Origin: Reyranella sp.
GTDB lineage: Bacteria; Pseudomonadota; Alphaproteobacteria; Reyranellales; Reyranellaceae
Assembly: GCF_017305915.1 (NCBI RefSeq)
Contig: NZ_JAFKJN010000044.1
Location: forward strand, 1 to 36,497
Reading direction: 5' to 3'
Length of the DNA: 36,497 nucleotides
Shown here piece by piece: positions 1 through 8,391 of the stretch. Position 1 is the stretch's first letter. Each line of letters starts with the position of its first letter. The notes beneath the pieces are model-generated. The model saw only the letters and a list, made by a program, of their open reading frames with translations. It had not been told where the DNA came from and made no database searches. The position numbers were made by a program, and so were the translations under genes.

Positions 1-79
1 TCGGGTTTGCGAAGACAACGGCCGGGGCCCAAGCTCCCCAACGACGTGCAGTCTTGGTGCCAGACGGGCTCTCCTGCCG

Positions 80-114
80 CGCCAGAGGATCGGGTGCGAG
101 CCGATCCTCTGGCG
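80..114. repeat. Perfect 14-bp inverted repeat (strong hairpin)
   Basis: The two 14-base arms are exactly complementary (core CCAGAGGATCGG / CCGATCCTCTGG) around a 7-base loop. No T-run follows on either side, so it is not a classical intrinsic terminator. A second exact inverted pair encloses it: TGCAGTCTTGGTG at 47-59 and its complement at 180-192. I see no convincing gene in 1-254, so this may be a folded non-coding RNA, the 3' end of an upstream transcript or a repeat remnant. Confidence 0.6.
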
Positions 115-165
115 ACCGCAGTCTGCACCCATTCCAAGACACAAGGTGCACGCGTGATCACGGGC

Positions 166-249
166 GGAGTCATCGGCCCCACCAAGACTGCAGCTTATGA
201 CCCCTCCGCCCCGCTATGAGCGGGGCGCCTCCCCATTTGAATGGGGAGG
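166..249. repeat. Family A palindromic repeat, long copy 1
   Basis: Three hairpins occur in series. The first pairs GGAGTCAT (166-173) with ATGACCCC (197-204), one mismatch. The second is a perfect 9-bp stem at 207-227 with loop ATG. The third is a perfect 10-bp clamp at 228-249 (CCTCCCCATT, loop TG, AATGGGGAGG). The same order, spacing and part of the sequence recur at 22692-22779, and the clamp alone at 29957-29978. The clamp lies 5 bases beyond the stop codon of the minus-strand transporter gene, so it may end or protect that mRNA. Confidence 0.75.
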
Positions 250-254
250 AATAG

Positions 255-1184
255 TTAAGCGCTGGCCGGACCCGCCGGCCCCACCGTGCTCTTCACCTTC
301 GCCCGCCGCACCGCCTCGCGGTGCGAGATGTACATGGCGCTGGCGAAGATCACGGCTGCGCCGACGAACGTCCAGACGTCGGGCTGCTGGACGAACAGGA
401 AGTAGCCCAGCAGCGTGTTCCACAGGAGCGACAGGAAGCCGATCGGCTGCAGCAGGGTGATGTCGGCGAGCTGGTAGCCGTTCTGCTGGCAGATATGGCC
501 GAAGGTGCCGCACAGGCCGGCGGCCACGAACCACAGCACGTCGGTCGGGCTCGGCGTCTGCCAGAACCACAGCGCGACCGGCGCGGCGAACAGCACGATG
601 GTGAGGTGCTGCCAGATGACAATGGTGGGCGCCGATTCGGTGCGCGCCAGCGCCTTGGAGATCAGGTTGGAAGCCGAGAAGATCGGCGTGCTGATCAGGA
701 TGACGATGGCGCCGAGCCCGAGGTCGCCGATACCCGGGCGGATGATGATCATGGCGCCGGCGAAGCCGACGGCGACCGCGATCCAGCGGCGCAGGCGGAC
801 GTCCTCGCCGAGGAACAATGCCGCCCCAATGGTCACGAAGATCGGGCCGGTGAAGCCGAGCGCGGTGATGCTGGCCAGGGTCGTCAGCGGCAGGCCGATG
901 AACCACAGGAACATGCCGCCGGCATGGATAGCGCCCCGGAACAGGTGGAGCGGCAGGCGGCGCGTATGCATGGCGCGGCGGACGCCGAGCTTCATGATGA
1001 TCGGCAGCAGGATCAGCGTCCCGAAGAAATAGCGCATGAACGCCATGACGTAGGGATTGAGATGCTGCGACGGGATCAGCGTGAAGACGTTAAGCAGGGC
1101 GAACAACAGGCCCGACAGGCCGACCCACAAAATGCCGCGCAGATTGGGCGGCAGCGCTTTCCAACGAACGACGAGATCGGTCAC
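255..1184 (-). CDS. DMT-superfamily transporter (EamA domains)
   Basis: A 309-residue, highly hydrophobic inner-membrane protein with about ten predicted membrane segments arranged as two EamA-type repeats. The first repeat begins near residue 15 (ILWVGLSGLLFALLNVF) and the second near residue 150. Length and pattern match drug/metabolite transporters of the RhaT/YdcZ/EamA type, which usually export small metabolites or amino acids. The substrate cannot be told from sequence. The short charged C-terminal tail is cytoplasmic by the usual topology. It is the last gene of the leftmost minus-strand group, with ChaC upstream about 70 bases away, and family A repeat hairpins follow its stop. The class call is firm; any narrower name would be a guess. 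Confidence 0.9.
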   Translation of the reverse strand: MTDLVVRWKALPPNLRGILWVGLSGLLFALLNVFTLIPSQHLNPYVMAFMRYFFGTLILLPIIMKLGVRRAMHTRRLPLHLFRGAIHAGGMFLWFIGLPLTTLASITALGFTGPIFVTIGAALFLGEDVRLRRWIAVAVGFAGAMIIIRPGIGDLGLGAIVILISTPIFSASNLISKALARTESAPTIVIWQHLTIVLFAAPVALWFWQTPSPTDVLWFVAAGLCGTFGHICQQNGYQLADITLLQPIGFLSLLWNTLLGYFLFVQQPDVWTFVGAAVIFASAMYISHREAVRRAKVKSTVGPAGPASA

Positions 1185-1254
1185 GCGGCGACTATGTCAC
1201 AGCGCGTGCAGCACCGCCCAGCGTTGCGTCACGGGATTTTCGAGGCGCGGCGGC

Positions 1255-1977
1255 TCAGGCCTGGCCGACGACCACGCTTTCGCGCTCCGGCGGCACGCTC
1301 GGAGCCACGTCCTCGCCACGCAGATGCCCGACCCGCGCCACCATGTCCTCGATGTAGGGATCGTGGATGCCGAGCGCGCGGGCATGGGCGGCGGTGTTGG
1401 CGAGATAGTCGCGGCAGGCGCCGCGCCGGCCCTCGGCGAAGGCGATGTGATGCGCCTGCTTGTCGGCCGGCAGGTCGCCGCAATACTGGCAATGCGCGGT
1501 GTCGACCTCGAAGGTCACCGCCGTCACGGCGCGGCCGTCGCGCAGCGTCGCCGGCACCCATTGCGGCTGGTAGTAACCGGCCAGCATCTCGCGGTTCCAC
1601 AGGATGGCGAGCTCGCTCTCCACCTGCTCGGGCGCCAGGCGATAGGCGATGCCCTCGCAGCTGCCGCCACGCTCGAGCGCCAGCATCAGGCCGGGCAGCT
1701 CGGGCGTGCCGCGACCCATCGGCGTCCAGAAGCAGAAGGAGCGGTGCCAGCCCTGCACCTGGCAGATCGAGGACTCGGCGAACTCCAGCGCCGGGTTCCA
1801 CATCAGCGAGCCGTAGGCGAACACCCACACTTCGTCGCCGGGCGCGCAGCGCTTCAGCGCCTGACGCAGGCTCGCCTCGCGCTGGCCGGCATCCAGGAAG
1901 AAGTCGTAGCCGGCCTGGCGGGCGTCCCTGACGATCTGCTCGATGCGCTCGGTCGTCAGCTCTTCACGCTTCAGCAA
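1255..1977 (-). CDS. chaC: ChaC-like gamma-glutamylcyclotransferase
   Basis: A 240-residue cytosolic enzyme that resembles E. coli ChaC over most of its length. The hallmark YGSLMW motif lies at about residues 55-60, followed by NPALEF, a GWHRSFC segment, a GRGTPELPG loop and the LWNREM segment whose Glu (about residue 130) is the expected catalytic acid. The family splits glutathione (ChaC type) or gamma-glutamyl amino acids to 5-oxoproline plus the released peptide or amino acid. The likely role is glutathione turnover. It ends with a short alanine/valine-rich tail. The MaoC gene lies 15 bases upstream on the same strand, so the two are probably cotranscribed, though no functional tie is evident. 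Confidence 0.9.
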   Translation of the reverse strand: MLKREELTTERIEQIVRDARQAGYDFFLDAGQREASLRQALKRCAPGDEVWVFAYGSLMWNPALEFAESSICQVQGWHRSFCFWTPMGRGTPELPGLMLALERGGSCEGIAYRLAPEQVESELAILWNREMLAGYYQPQWVPATLRDGRAVTAVTFEVDTAHCQYCGDLPADKQAHHIAFAEGRRGACRDYLANTAAHARALGIHDPYIEDMVARVGHLRGEDVAPSVPPERESVVVGQA

Positions 1978-1992
1978 TGCCCGACCCCCCGC

Positions 1993-2460
1993 TCAGGTGC
2001 CGTAGACGATGGACATGGTCTCGGCGATGCACGCCGGCTTGTCCTGCCCCTCGATCTCGATGGTCATCTCGTTCGTTAGCCGCACGCCGCCGCCCTTCAT
2101 CGGATCTGCGGCCATCAGCCTGGCGCGTGCCCGCACCCGCGAGCCGGCCGGCACCGGGTTCGTAAAGCGCACCTTGTTGCAGCCGTAGTTGATGCCGTTG
2201 CGCACGTTGTTGATGTGCGAGATCTGGTGGTTGAGCATCGGGATCAGCGACAAGGTCAGGAAGCCGTGGGCGATCGTCTTGCCGCCCGGCATGTCCTTCT
2301 TGGCGCGCTCGACGTCGACATGAATCCATTGATGGTCGCCGGTCGCCTCGGCGAACTGGTTGATGCGCTCCTGCGTGACCTCGACCCAGTCGCTCACGCC
2401 GATCTCCTGCCCCACGAATTTATGCATGTCGTTGGGGTGGGAGAATTCCCGCTTGGCCAT
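1993..2460 (-). CDS. MaoC-family (R)-specific enoyl-CoA hydratase
   Basis: A 155-residue single hotdog-fold protein. It carries the hydratase-2 signature in the form FAEATGDHQWIHVD, in which Asp42 and His47 form the expected catalytic dyad. The later AHGFLTLSL segment is also typical of MaoC/NodN proteins. Such enzymes hydrate trans-2-enoyl-CoA to (R)-3-hydroxyacyl-CoA. It is a whole-length single-domain member. A 160-base non-coding gap separates it from the divergently transcribed crotonase gene, and the two may form a divergent acyl-CoA unit. The natural substrate is unknown. Confidence 0.88.
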   Translation of the reverse strand: MAKREFSHPNDMHKFVGQEIGVSDWVEVTQERINQFAEATGDHQWIHVDVERAKKDMPGGKTIAHGFLTLSLIPMLNHQISHINNVRNGINYGCNKVRFTNPVPAGSRVRARARLMAADPMKGGGVRLTNEMTIEIEGQDKPACIAETMSIVYGT

Positions 2461-2620
2461 TCCCTACCTCTGATTGTTTCCACACACCACGCGATAGTAG
2501 CACTAACCGGTCGCGCCCGTCGGGTTTCACAACCCGTCCGCTCCTTCGCGTCGCGTTTGTATCGTCGCCGCCTTTTGCCCATCATGCGACTCACAAAAAT
2601 GCACAGGAGGACGATGCGCC

Positions 2621-3442
2621 ATGGCCTATGAGACGGTGCTGTACGAGGTCGCCGATCGAATTTGCACCATCACACTCAACCGGCCCGAGAAGCTCAATGC
2701 CTGGACGCGACAGATGCATCTCGACCTCCGGGACGCCATGCAAAAAGCCGGCGGCGACGAGCAAGTACGGGCGATCATCCTGACCGGCGCCGGCCGCGGC
2801 TTCTGCGCCGGTGCCGACATGGGTGGGCTGCGGGCGATCGGCGCCGGCGGCTCGGTCGACCGCAGCAGCGTCATCCACGACGATTTGCCAGGCGGCAGCG
2901 CGTTGGCCGAATTTCGCATGCACTATTCCTATTTCCCCAAGATCCCGAAGTTCATCATCGCTGCCATCAACGGGCCGGCGGCGGGGCTGGGTTTCGTCAT
3001 CCCGCTCTATGCCGACCTGCGTTTCGCCGGCGAATCGGCGGTGTTCACGACCGCCTTCGCCCAGCGCGGCCTGATCGCCGAGCACGGCGTGAGCTGGCTG
3101 CTGCCGCGCCTGGTCGGCCTGCCGGCGGCGCTCGACCTCCTCTGCTCGGCCCGCAAGTTCCGCGCCCCCGAGGCGCTGTCGCTCGGCCTGGTGAGCCGGG
3201 TCATCGCGGACGACAAGCTGCTGGCCGAGACGCGCGCCTATGCCCGGCTGCTGGCCGACACGGTGTCGCCGCGCTCGGTCGCGGTGATGAAGCGGCAAAT
3301 CTGGGAGGCAGAGTTCCAGTCTCTCTCGGAGGCCACCATCCAAGCCAACCACGAGATGGAGCTCTCGTTCCAGACCGCCGACTTCAAGGAAGGCGTTGCC
3401 CACTACCTCGAGAAGCGCGCCGCGCGATTCACCGGGCGTTAG
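2621..3442 (+). CDS. Enoyl-CoA hydratase/isomerase (crotonase family)
   Basis: A 273-residue crotonase-fold protein. It opens with the usual ITLNRPEKLNAW segment. The first oxyanion-hole region is GRGFCAGADMGGL and the second is INGPAAGLGF. The Glu that rat hydratase carries in GGGCEL is absent here (GLGFVIP), while an acidic residue is kept in RGLIAEHG. The acidic-residue pattern therefore differs from classical short-chain hydratase, so an isomerase or another crotonase activity is possible. The C-terminal KEGVAHYLEKRAARF tail is typical. An AGGAGG-like ribosome site precedes the ATG. A second paralogue with the same pattern lies at 7184-8047. Confidence 0.88.
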   Translation: MAYETVLYEVADRICTITLNRPEKLNAWTRQMHLDLRDAMQKAGGDEQVRAIILTGAGRGFCAGADMGGLRAIGAGGSVDRSSVIHDDLPGGSALAEFRMHYSYFPKIPKFIIAAINGPAAGLGFVIPLYADLRFAGESAVFTTAFAQRGLIAEHGVSWLLPRLVGLPAALDLLCSARKFRAPEALSLGLVSRVIADDKLLAETRAYARLLADTVSPRSVAVMKRQIWEAEFQSLSEATIQANHEMELSFQTADFKEGVAHYLEKRAARFTGR

Positions 3443-3447
3443 AGGCT

Positions 3448-4482
3448 CTACTTTTTGAAGGTCTCGGTCGTCCCGAACAGCTTGTTGCTGCCCGGCTCCG
3501 ATGCCTGGATGACAACGCCATCGAAGACGTCTCGGATTTCGGGATACTTCTTCAAGAAGCCGGCGATCAGGCGCTGGCTCTCGGCGCGGACCATGGCGGT
3601 GTCAGCGAGCGAGGGCGTCTCGGACTGGATGATCACGGCCAGTTGGCGGCTGGAGAAAGCCAGCGGACGAACGTTGAGGATGCGGAACGTCTCGCCATCG
3701 AACTGCCAGATGAAGGGCGCCGTGCCTTTCAACTCCGCCGGCAGCTCGAACGCTTTCCATTCCTTCTCAAAGTCCCGCCACAAGCCGGTCTGGAAGGACT
3801 TGCCATAGTTGCCGAGGGTTGCCGCCTCGGCGAACAGCATGGCTGCGTTGAACGCATGGCCGTTGTCACGCTGCTGTCGCGCCATCGCCTGGAAATCCGC
3901 CGCGGACTTGCCGAGCGCGGTCGTCGTCACGGCATGGAACCCCTTGAGGCGCCAGTCGTCGGAGTTCCCGGGGACCAGCCAGACGACGAACGTCATGACA
4001 TAATTAGCGCCGTCCGCCTCGATGATCACGTGCGCCTGCTTGGCCACCGACGTGGCCGCGACGAACACCTTGTCGCCCAGCGTAGCGGACGCGCCGCGCA
4101 CGCCACACATGACGAAGCGGTCTGCCACTGAGCCGCGCGACGCCACCAGAAAGGATTGAGCGACATGCGGTTCACCGAGGTCTCGGGTCAGCTTCGCCAG
4201 AGGCAGCAGAAACGTCGTCGATATCTGCTCCGCCGTGAGGGTGCGCTGGATGTCGGGCGCGAGCTGGCGATGGATTTCCGCCGCATCCTGCTTCACCGCC
4301 AGCCGGGCGAAGCGCAGCGCCGCCTGCTGATAAGGCTCGCGCTGATCCGAGGCGACCTCATCGCCGGTCTTGCACTGATCGAAGCTCAGGAACTGGGCGG
4401 AGGCGTCGGCCGGTCCGCCCATCGACGCCGCCAGGACCAGTGCGCCCGCAATCCGTCGCAACCTTCGGTATCCTGCCCCCAT
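3448..4482 (-). CDS. Exported protein of unknown function
   Basis: I do not recognise a named family. The 344-residue product starts with arginines and a hydrophobic stretch (IAGALVLAASMGG) ending near ADASAQF, which looks like a Sec signal peptide with cleavage around residue 29. The mature part is mixed alpha/beta without further membrane spans and includes a DWRLKGFHAV segment like those of DUF3887-type or SnoaL-like periplasmic domains; this resemblance is weak. It starts 9 bases after the ABC permease stop, so it is probably the last gene of that transport operon and may be an accessory periplasmic protein. The start is supported by the signal peptide rather than by a clear ribosome site. 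Confidence 0.7.
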   Translation of the reverse strand: MGAGYRRLRRIAGALVLAASMGGPADASAQFLSFDQCKTGDEVASDQREPYQQAALRFARLAVKQDAAEIHRQLAPDIQRTLTAEQISTTFLLPLAKLTRDLGEPHVAQSFLVASRGSVADRFVMCGVRGASATLGDKVFVAATSVAKQAHVIIEADGANYVMTFVVWLVPGNSDDWRLKGFHAVTTTALGKSAADFQAMARQQRDNGHAFNAAMLFAEAATLGNYGKSFQTGLWRDFEKEWKAFELPAELKGTAPFIWQFDGETFRILNVRPLAFSSRQLAVIIQSETPSLADTAMVRAESQRLIAGFLKKYPEIRDVFDGVVIQASEPGSNKLFGTTETFKK

Positions 4483-4491
4483 GCGGGGAGC

Positions 4492-5289
4492 TTACACCTT
4501 CTCCGTCTCGCTGGCGCGCGGCTGCCAGGTCATCAGGCGCTGCTCGACCAGGGTGACCAGGGCATCGAGGACCAGCGCGAAGCCGGTCAGCACGATGATG
4601 CCGGCGAACACCGTGTTGATGTCGAAGGTGCCTTCGGCCTGAAGGATCAGGTAGCCGACGCCCTTCGACGAGCCGAGATACTCGCCGACCACGGCGCCGA
4701 CGAAGGCGAGGCCAACGGCGTTGTGCAGGCTCGCGAACACCCAGCTCATCGCCGACGGCAGGTAGATCGAGCGCAGCAGCTGGTTGCGCGAGGCGCCCAG
4801 CATGCGGGCGTTGGCAAGCAGCGTCGGGCTGACCTCGCGCACGCCCTGGTAGACGTTGAAGAACACCACGAAGAACACCAGCGTGACGCCGAGCGCGACC
4901 TTCGACCAGATACCGAGGCCGAACCACACCGCGAAGATCGGCGCCAGCACCACGCGCGGCATCGAGTTCAGACCCTTGATGTAGGGCTCCATCACCGCCG
5001 AGGCGGTGTTGCTGAGCGCCAGCCACAGGCCGATCGCCAGGCCGGACACCGCGCCGATCAGGAAACCCAGCAGGGTCTCGAGCAGGGTCACCCAGAGATG
5101 CTCGAAGATCTCGAACGAGGTGAACCACTCGACGATCACCCAGAACACCTTGGCCGGCTCGCCGAAGAAGAAGGCGGCGCGGTTGTCCTGCTCGAAGTAG
5201 AAATTCGGCAGCAGGCCGGGCTTGGTCAGCGAGTGCCACAGCAGGATCAGCGCGGCGAACACCGCGAACTGCAGGACCCTGAGCTTCAT
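4492..5289 (-). CDS. ABC transporter permease (taurine/nitrate/sulfonate type)
   Basis: A 265-residue inner-membrane permease of the BPD_transp_1 (SsuC/TauC) family with about six membrane spans. The EAA loop that docks on the ATPase is visible in the middle (LPSAMSWVFASLHNAVGLAF, followed by VGEYLGSSKG). The start ATG lies one base after the TGA of the ATPase gene, so translation is probably coupled. With its receptor and ATPase neighbours it forms a complete importer of the taurine/nitrate/sulfonate/pyrimidine-precursor class. The substrate is unknown, since this class moves very different small organic solutes. Confidence 0.92.
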   Translation of the reverse strand: MKLRVLQFAVFAALILLWHSLTKPGLLPNFYFEQDNRAAFFFGEPAKVFWVIVEWFTSFEIFEHLWVTLLETLLGFLIGAVSGLAIGLWLALSNTASAVMEPYIKGLNSMPRVVLAPIFAVWFGLGIWSKVALGVTLVFFVVFFNVYQGVREVSPTLLANARMLGASRNQLLRSIYLPSAMSWVFASLHNAVGLAFVGAVVGEYLGSSKGVGYLILQAEGTFDINTVFAGIIVLTGFALVLDALVTLVEQRLMTWQPRASETEKV

Positions 5290-5290
5290 C

Positions 5291-6112
5291 TCACGCCGCC
5301 TTCTGGCGCTGATAGGCCTTCAGCACCTCTTCCTTCATGGCGCCCCAGATCTCCTTGTGCAGCGCCAGGAAGGCCGGCGTCATGCGGATCTCCGAGACGT
5401 CGCGCGGCCGCGGCAGGTCGATCTTGAAGTCGCCGATCGGCCGCGTGCCCGGGCCGGCCGACAGCACCACGACGCGGTCGGAGAGCGCGATCGCCTCCTC
5501 GAGGTCGTGGGTGATGAACAGTACCGACTTCCTGTCCTCGGCCCACAGCGCCAGCAGCTCGTTCTCCATGAGCTGCCGCGTCTGCACGTCGAGCGCCGAG
5601 AACGGCTCGTCCATCAACAGGATGTCGGGGCTCAGGATCAGCGTCTGCGCCAGCGCCAGCCGCTTCCTCATGCCGCCCGACATCTGGTGCGGGTAGCGGT
5701 CGCCGAAGCCCGCCAGGCCGACGCGGCGCAGCCAGGCCTCGCCCTGCTCCACCGCCTGGGCGTGCGAAACGCCGCGGAATTCGAGCCCCGCGATCACATT
5801 GCCGATGCCGGTGCGCCACGGCATCAGCGCATCGGCCTGGAACATGTAGCCGGCGCGCCGGTTGACGCCGTTGGCGGCGATCAGCCGCTCGCCGAACACG
5901 GAAATCGTGCCGGACGACGGCTCGAGCAGGCCGGCAGCCACGTTCAGGAGGGTGGACTTGCCGCAGCCGGTCGGGCCGACCACCGACACGAACTCGCCGG
6001 CGTCGACGCGCAGCGTCGCGTTGGCGACGGCCGTATAGGCCTCGCCGCCCTCACGAGCGGCGAAGCGGCAGGTGACGTCGTCGAGCGCCAGGGCGGGCGC
6101 GTTGGTCGCCAC
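5291..6112 (-). CDS. ABC transporter ATP-binding protein (SsuB/TauB type)
   Basis: A 273-residue cytosolic ATPase with all expected motifs: Walker A GPTGCGKS at about residues 46-53, Q-loop (MFQADALMPW), signature MSGGMRKRLALAQ, Walker B ILLMDEPFSALD and the H-loop in LFITHDLEEAI. I chose the GTG start 7 bases after the receptor gene stop. It has an AAGG ribosome site and begins just before the conserved LALDDVTCRF strand. A longer open frame exists upstream, but it would overlap the receptor gene and adds only Arg/Ser-rich sequence. It powers the permease encoded next to it. Confidence 0.92.
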   Translation of the reverse strand: MATNAPALALDDVTCRFAAREGGEAYTAVANATLRVDAGEFVSVVGPTGCGKSTLLNVAAGLLEPSSGTISVFGERLIAANGVNRRAGYMFQADALMPWRTGIGNVIAGLEFRGVSHAQAVEQGEAWLRRVGLAGFGDRYPHQMSGGMRKRLALAQTLILSPDILLMDEPFSALDVQTRQLMENELLALWAEDRKSVLFITHDLEEAIALSDRVVVLSAGPGTRPIGDFKIDLPRPRDVSEIRMTPAFLALHKEIWGAMKEEVLKAYQRQKAA

Positions 6113-6119
6113 GATCGCC

Positions 6120-7163
6120 TTACGAGCGCTTCTTCGCCTTTTCGGCGAACTCGTTGGTCCAGGTGTCGGCGAGCTTGATCTTGTCCTTGTCGGCCGCGAG
6201 CTTCGGATCCGCATCGACCAGGAACTTGAGACAGTTGTCCTGCGCGCCGGCCGGCATCGTGCCGTCCGGCGAGATGCACTCGCGCACGCCGGCGAACGAC
6301 TTCTCGTAGATCGCGCGGTCGCCCAGCAGGTAGGCCTCGGGCACCGTCTTGGCGACGTCGGCCGGCGAGGCGGTCTGCAGCCACTCGTCGGCGCGCACGA
6401 TCGCCGTGGCGAGCGCCTGCGCGGTGTTCGGGGTCTTGGTCAGGAACGCCGGCTGGCAATAGAGGCAGGCCGCCGGGAAGGCGCCGCCGAACACCTCCAG
6501 GTTACCCTTGGTGGTGCGGGTGTCGACCTTGATGTCGATCATGCCCTTGTCCTGCAGGATGGTGAGCGCCGGGTCGGTCTGGGACACGCCGTCGACCTGG
6601 CCCTTCTCGATCGCCGCCACGACCGTCGCGCCGGCACCGACACCGATCGCCACCACGTCGGAGGCCTTGAGCCCGCCCTTGGCGGCCCAACTCAGCAGCA
6701 GCATGTGGGTCGAGGAGCCCGGCGCGCTGACGCCGAACTTCAGGCCCTTGATGTCGGCCGGTCCCTTGACCTTGGCGGCGACTTCCTTGCGCAGGCCGAT
6801 CGCGATCTGCATGCCGCGGCCCATCAGCACGAAGCCCTTGATGGGCTGGCCGCGCTGCTGCATGCGGATGGTGTGCTCGTAGGCGCCGGAGGTGACGTCG
6901 GCGCTGCCGCCCATCAGGGCCTCGAGCGACTTGGAGCCGCCCTGGAAGTCGTTGATCTCGACATCGAGGCCGGCGTCCTTGAAGAAGCCCTTCCGCTCCG
7001 CGATGGTCAGGGGCAGGTAGTAGAGCGCCGACTTGCCGCCGACCGCGAGCACCACCTTGCTCTTCTCCGGCTTGCTGCCCTGGGCGCGCACGATGTGCGG
7101 CGCAGCAACGAGGGCCGGCACCGCCGCCAGGACGGCGCGGCGCGGCAGATGAATTTTGGTCAT
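6120..7163 (-). CDS. ABC transporter substrate-binding protein (NMT1/TauA type)
   Basis: A 347-residue periplasmic solute receptor. The N-terminus LPRRAVLAAVPALVAAPHIVRAQG has an Arg-Arg pair, a hydrophobic core and a cleavage-like site near residue 29, and may use Tat or Sec. The body has the NMT1/THI5-like fold features: YYLPLTIAERKGFF, FQGGSKSLEALMGGSADV and GVSAPGSSTHMLL. It is the first gene of the receptor-ATPase-permease set and follows a crotonase gene by 20 bases, so the whole run may be one transcript. An ECH next to the importer hints at uptake of an acid that is activated to a CoA ester, but this is inference. Confidence 0.92.
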   Translation of the reverse strand: MTKIHLPRRAVLAAVPALVAAPHIVRAQGSKPEKSKVVLAVGGKSALYYLPLTIAERKGFFKDAGLDVEINDFQGGSKSLEALMGGSADVTSGAYEHTIRMQQRGQPIKGFVLMGRGMQIAIGLRKEVAAKVKGPADIKGLKFGVSAPGSSTHMLLLSWAAKGGLKASDVVAIGVGAGATVVAAIEKGQVDGVSQTDPALTILQDKGMIDIKVDTRTTKGNLEVFGGAFPAACLYCQPAFLTKTPNTAQALATAIVRADEWLQTASPADVAKTVPEAYLLGDRAIYEKSFAGVRECISPDGTMPAGAQDNCLKFLVDADPKLAADKDKIKLADTWTNEFAEKAKKRS

Positions 7164-7183
7164 GGTTTCCTCCTCAACACCCT

Positions 7184-8047
7184 TTAGCGGAACTTACGCT
7201 CCACCCACCACGGATAATAAGACGGCATTCCGTCGCTGACTTTCATCGGGAAGCGCGCCGGCCGCTTCTCCAGGAAGGCGGTCACCCCCTCCTTCACGTC
7301 GGCCGACTTGCCGCGGGCATAAATCCCCTTGGAATCGACCTTGTGGGCCTCCATCGGATGGTCGGTGCCCAGCATCTTCCAGATCATCTGGCGGTTGAGC
7401 GCGACCGAGACCGGCGCGGTGTGGTCGGCGATCTCGCGAGCCAGCGCATAGGCCGCGGGCAGCAGCTCCTCCGGCTTGTGGACCGAGCGCACCAGCCGGC
7501 CGCTGAGCGCCTCCTCGGCCGGGAAGACGCGGCCGGTCATCACCCATTCCAGCGCCTGCTGAGGGCCCACGAGGCGCGGCAGGAACCAGCTCGAGCAGGC
7601 CTCCATGACGATGGCGCGGCGGGTGAAGACGAAGCCGTAGCGTGCCGCCTCCGAGGCGAGCCGCACATCCATCGCGAGCTGCATGGTGATGCCGACACCG
7701 ACCGCCGGTCCGTTGCAGGCGGCAATGGTGGGCTTCAGCGAATCGTAGAGCCGCAGCGTGAACAGCCCGCCGCCGTCGCGATGGCCGTCGAGGCCGGGAT
7801 CGACCGGACCGCGGTTCTCGGCGTTGAAGGTGTTGGCGCCGCCGGAGAGATCGGCGCCGGCGCAGAAGCCGCGGCCGGCACCGGTGAAGACCACCGCGCG
7901 CACGTCGTCGTCGCGGTCGGAGCGGTCCATGGCGTCGAGCAGCTCCGACAGCATCCTGCCGGTGAAGGCGTTGAGCTTGTCCGGCCGGTTGAGCGTGATG
8001 GTGAGGATGCCGTCCGTCTTCTCATACTTGATCTGCTCGTAGTCCAC
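7184..8047 (-). CDS. Enoyl-CoA hydratase/isomerase (crotonase family), second copy
   Basis: A 287-residue crotonase homologue starting at GTG (VDYEQIKYEK) with a GAGGAG ribosome site 7 bases upstream; a longer open frame upstream would run through the neighbouring transporter gene and is rejected. The motifs are LTITLNRPDKLNAF, GRGFCAGADLSGG and CNGPAVGVGI. As in the 2621-3442 copy, the Glu of the classical GGGCEL motif is missing and an acidic residue sits in IVMEACSSWFLPRLVG. The two proteins belong to the same subgroup. An insertion around the NTFNAENRG region lengthens it. It lies between a lipid-linked glycosylation set and an ABC importer. Confidence 0.9.
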   Translation of the reverse strand: MDYEQIKYEKTDGILTITLNRPDKLNAFTGRMLSELLDAMDRSDRDDDVRAVVFTGAGRGFCAGADLSGGANTFNAENRGPVDPGLDGHRDGGGLFTLRLYDSLKPTIAACNGPAVGVGITMQLAMDVRLASEAARYGFVFTRRAIVMEACSSWFLPRLVGPQQALEWVMTGRVFPAEEALSGRLVRSVHKPEELLPAAYALAREIADHTAPVSVALNRQMIWKMLGTDHPMEAHKVDSKGIYARGKSADVKEGVTAFLEKRPARFPMKVSDGMPSYYPWWVERKFR

Positions 8048-8058
8048 GGGACGTCTCC

Positions 8059-8391
8059 TCAAGTCTGGTTGATCAGTACCACCCCGCCCATGATGAGCGC
8101 GATGCCGCCGATCTGCTTGATGCCGAACGGCTCGCCGAAAAGGAAGTGGCCCATCACCGCGACGATCGCATAGGACAGCGACACGCTCGGGAAGGCGACC
8201 GACAACGGTATCTTGCGCAGGGCGAAAATGTAGAGGAAGGCCGCCGAGCCGTAGAACGCCAGCCCGATCAGGGTCGAGGGACGGAAGATCTGCTCGATCA
8301 GGGTCGGCGCATCGGCGCCCGCCTTGAGCAGCATCTGGCCCACGATGCCGGCCAGGATGCTGATCCCCAGGACCACGTAATAGATCATCAT
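8059..8391 (-). CDS. Small EamA/SMR-type membrane protein (flippase candidate)
   Basis: A 110-residue protein with four predicted membrane segments and almost no soluble parts. It matches a half-size EamA or small-multidrug-resistance protein, the class that contains ArnE/ArnF. Key stretches are GQMLLKAGA near the first helix and PLSVAFPSVSLSYAIVAVMG in the third. Its ATG overlaps the stop of the GtrB/ArnC-like glycosyltransferase by four bases (ATGA). That tight coupling suggests it moves the polyprenyl-phosphate sugar across the membrane, as ArnE/F or GtrA do. It would act as a homodimer, since only one copy is present. The role is inferred from context; simple drug efflux is possible. Confidence 0.82.
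   Translation of the reverse strand: MMIYYVVLGISILAGIVGQMLLKAGADAPTLIEQIFRPSTLIGLAFYGSAAFLYIFALRKIPLSVAFPSVSLSYAIVAVMGHFLFGEPFGIKQIGGIALIMGGVVLINQT

Noticed and set aside
7..219. 70-codon frame at the left edge
   Set aside because: No ribosome site, no motifs, and it runs through hairpins and repeat sequence.
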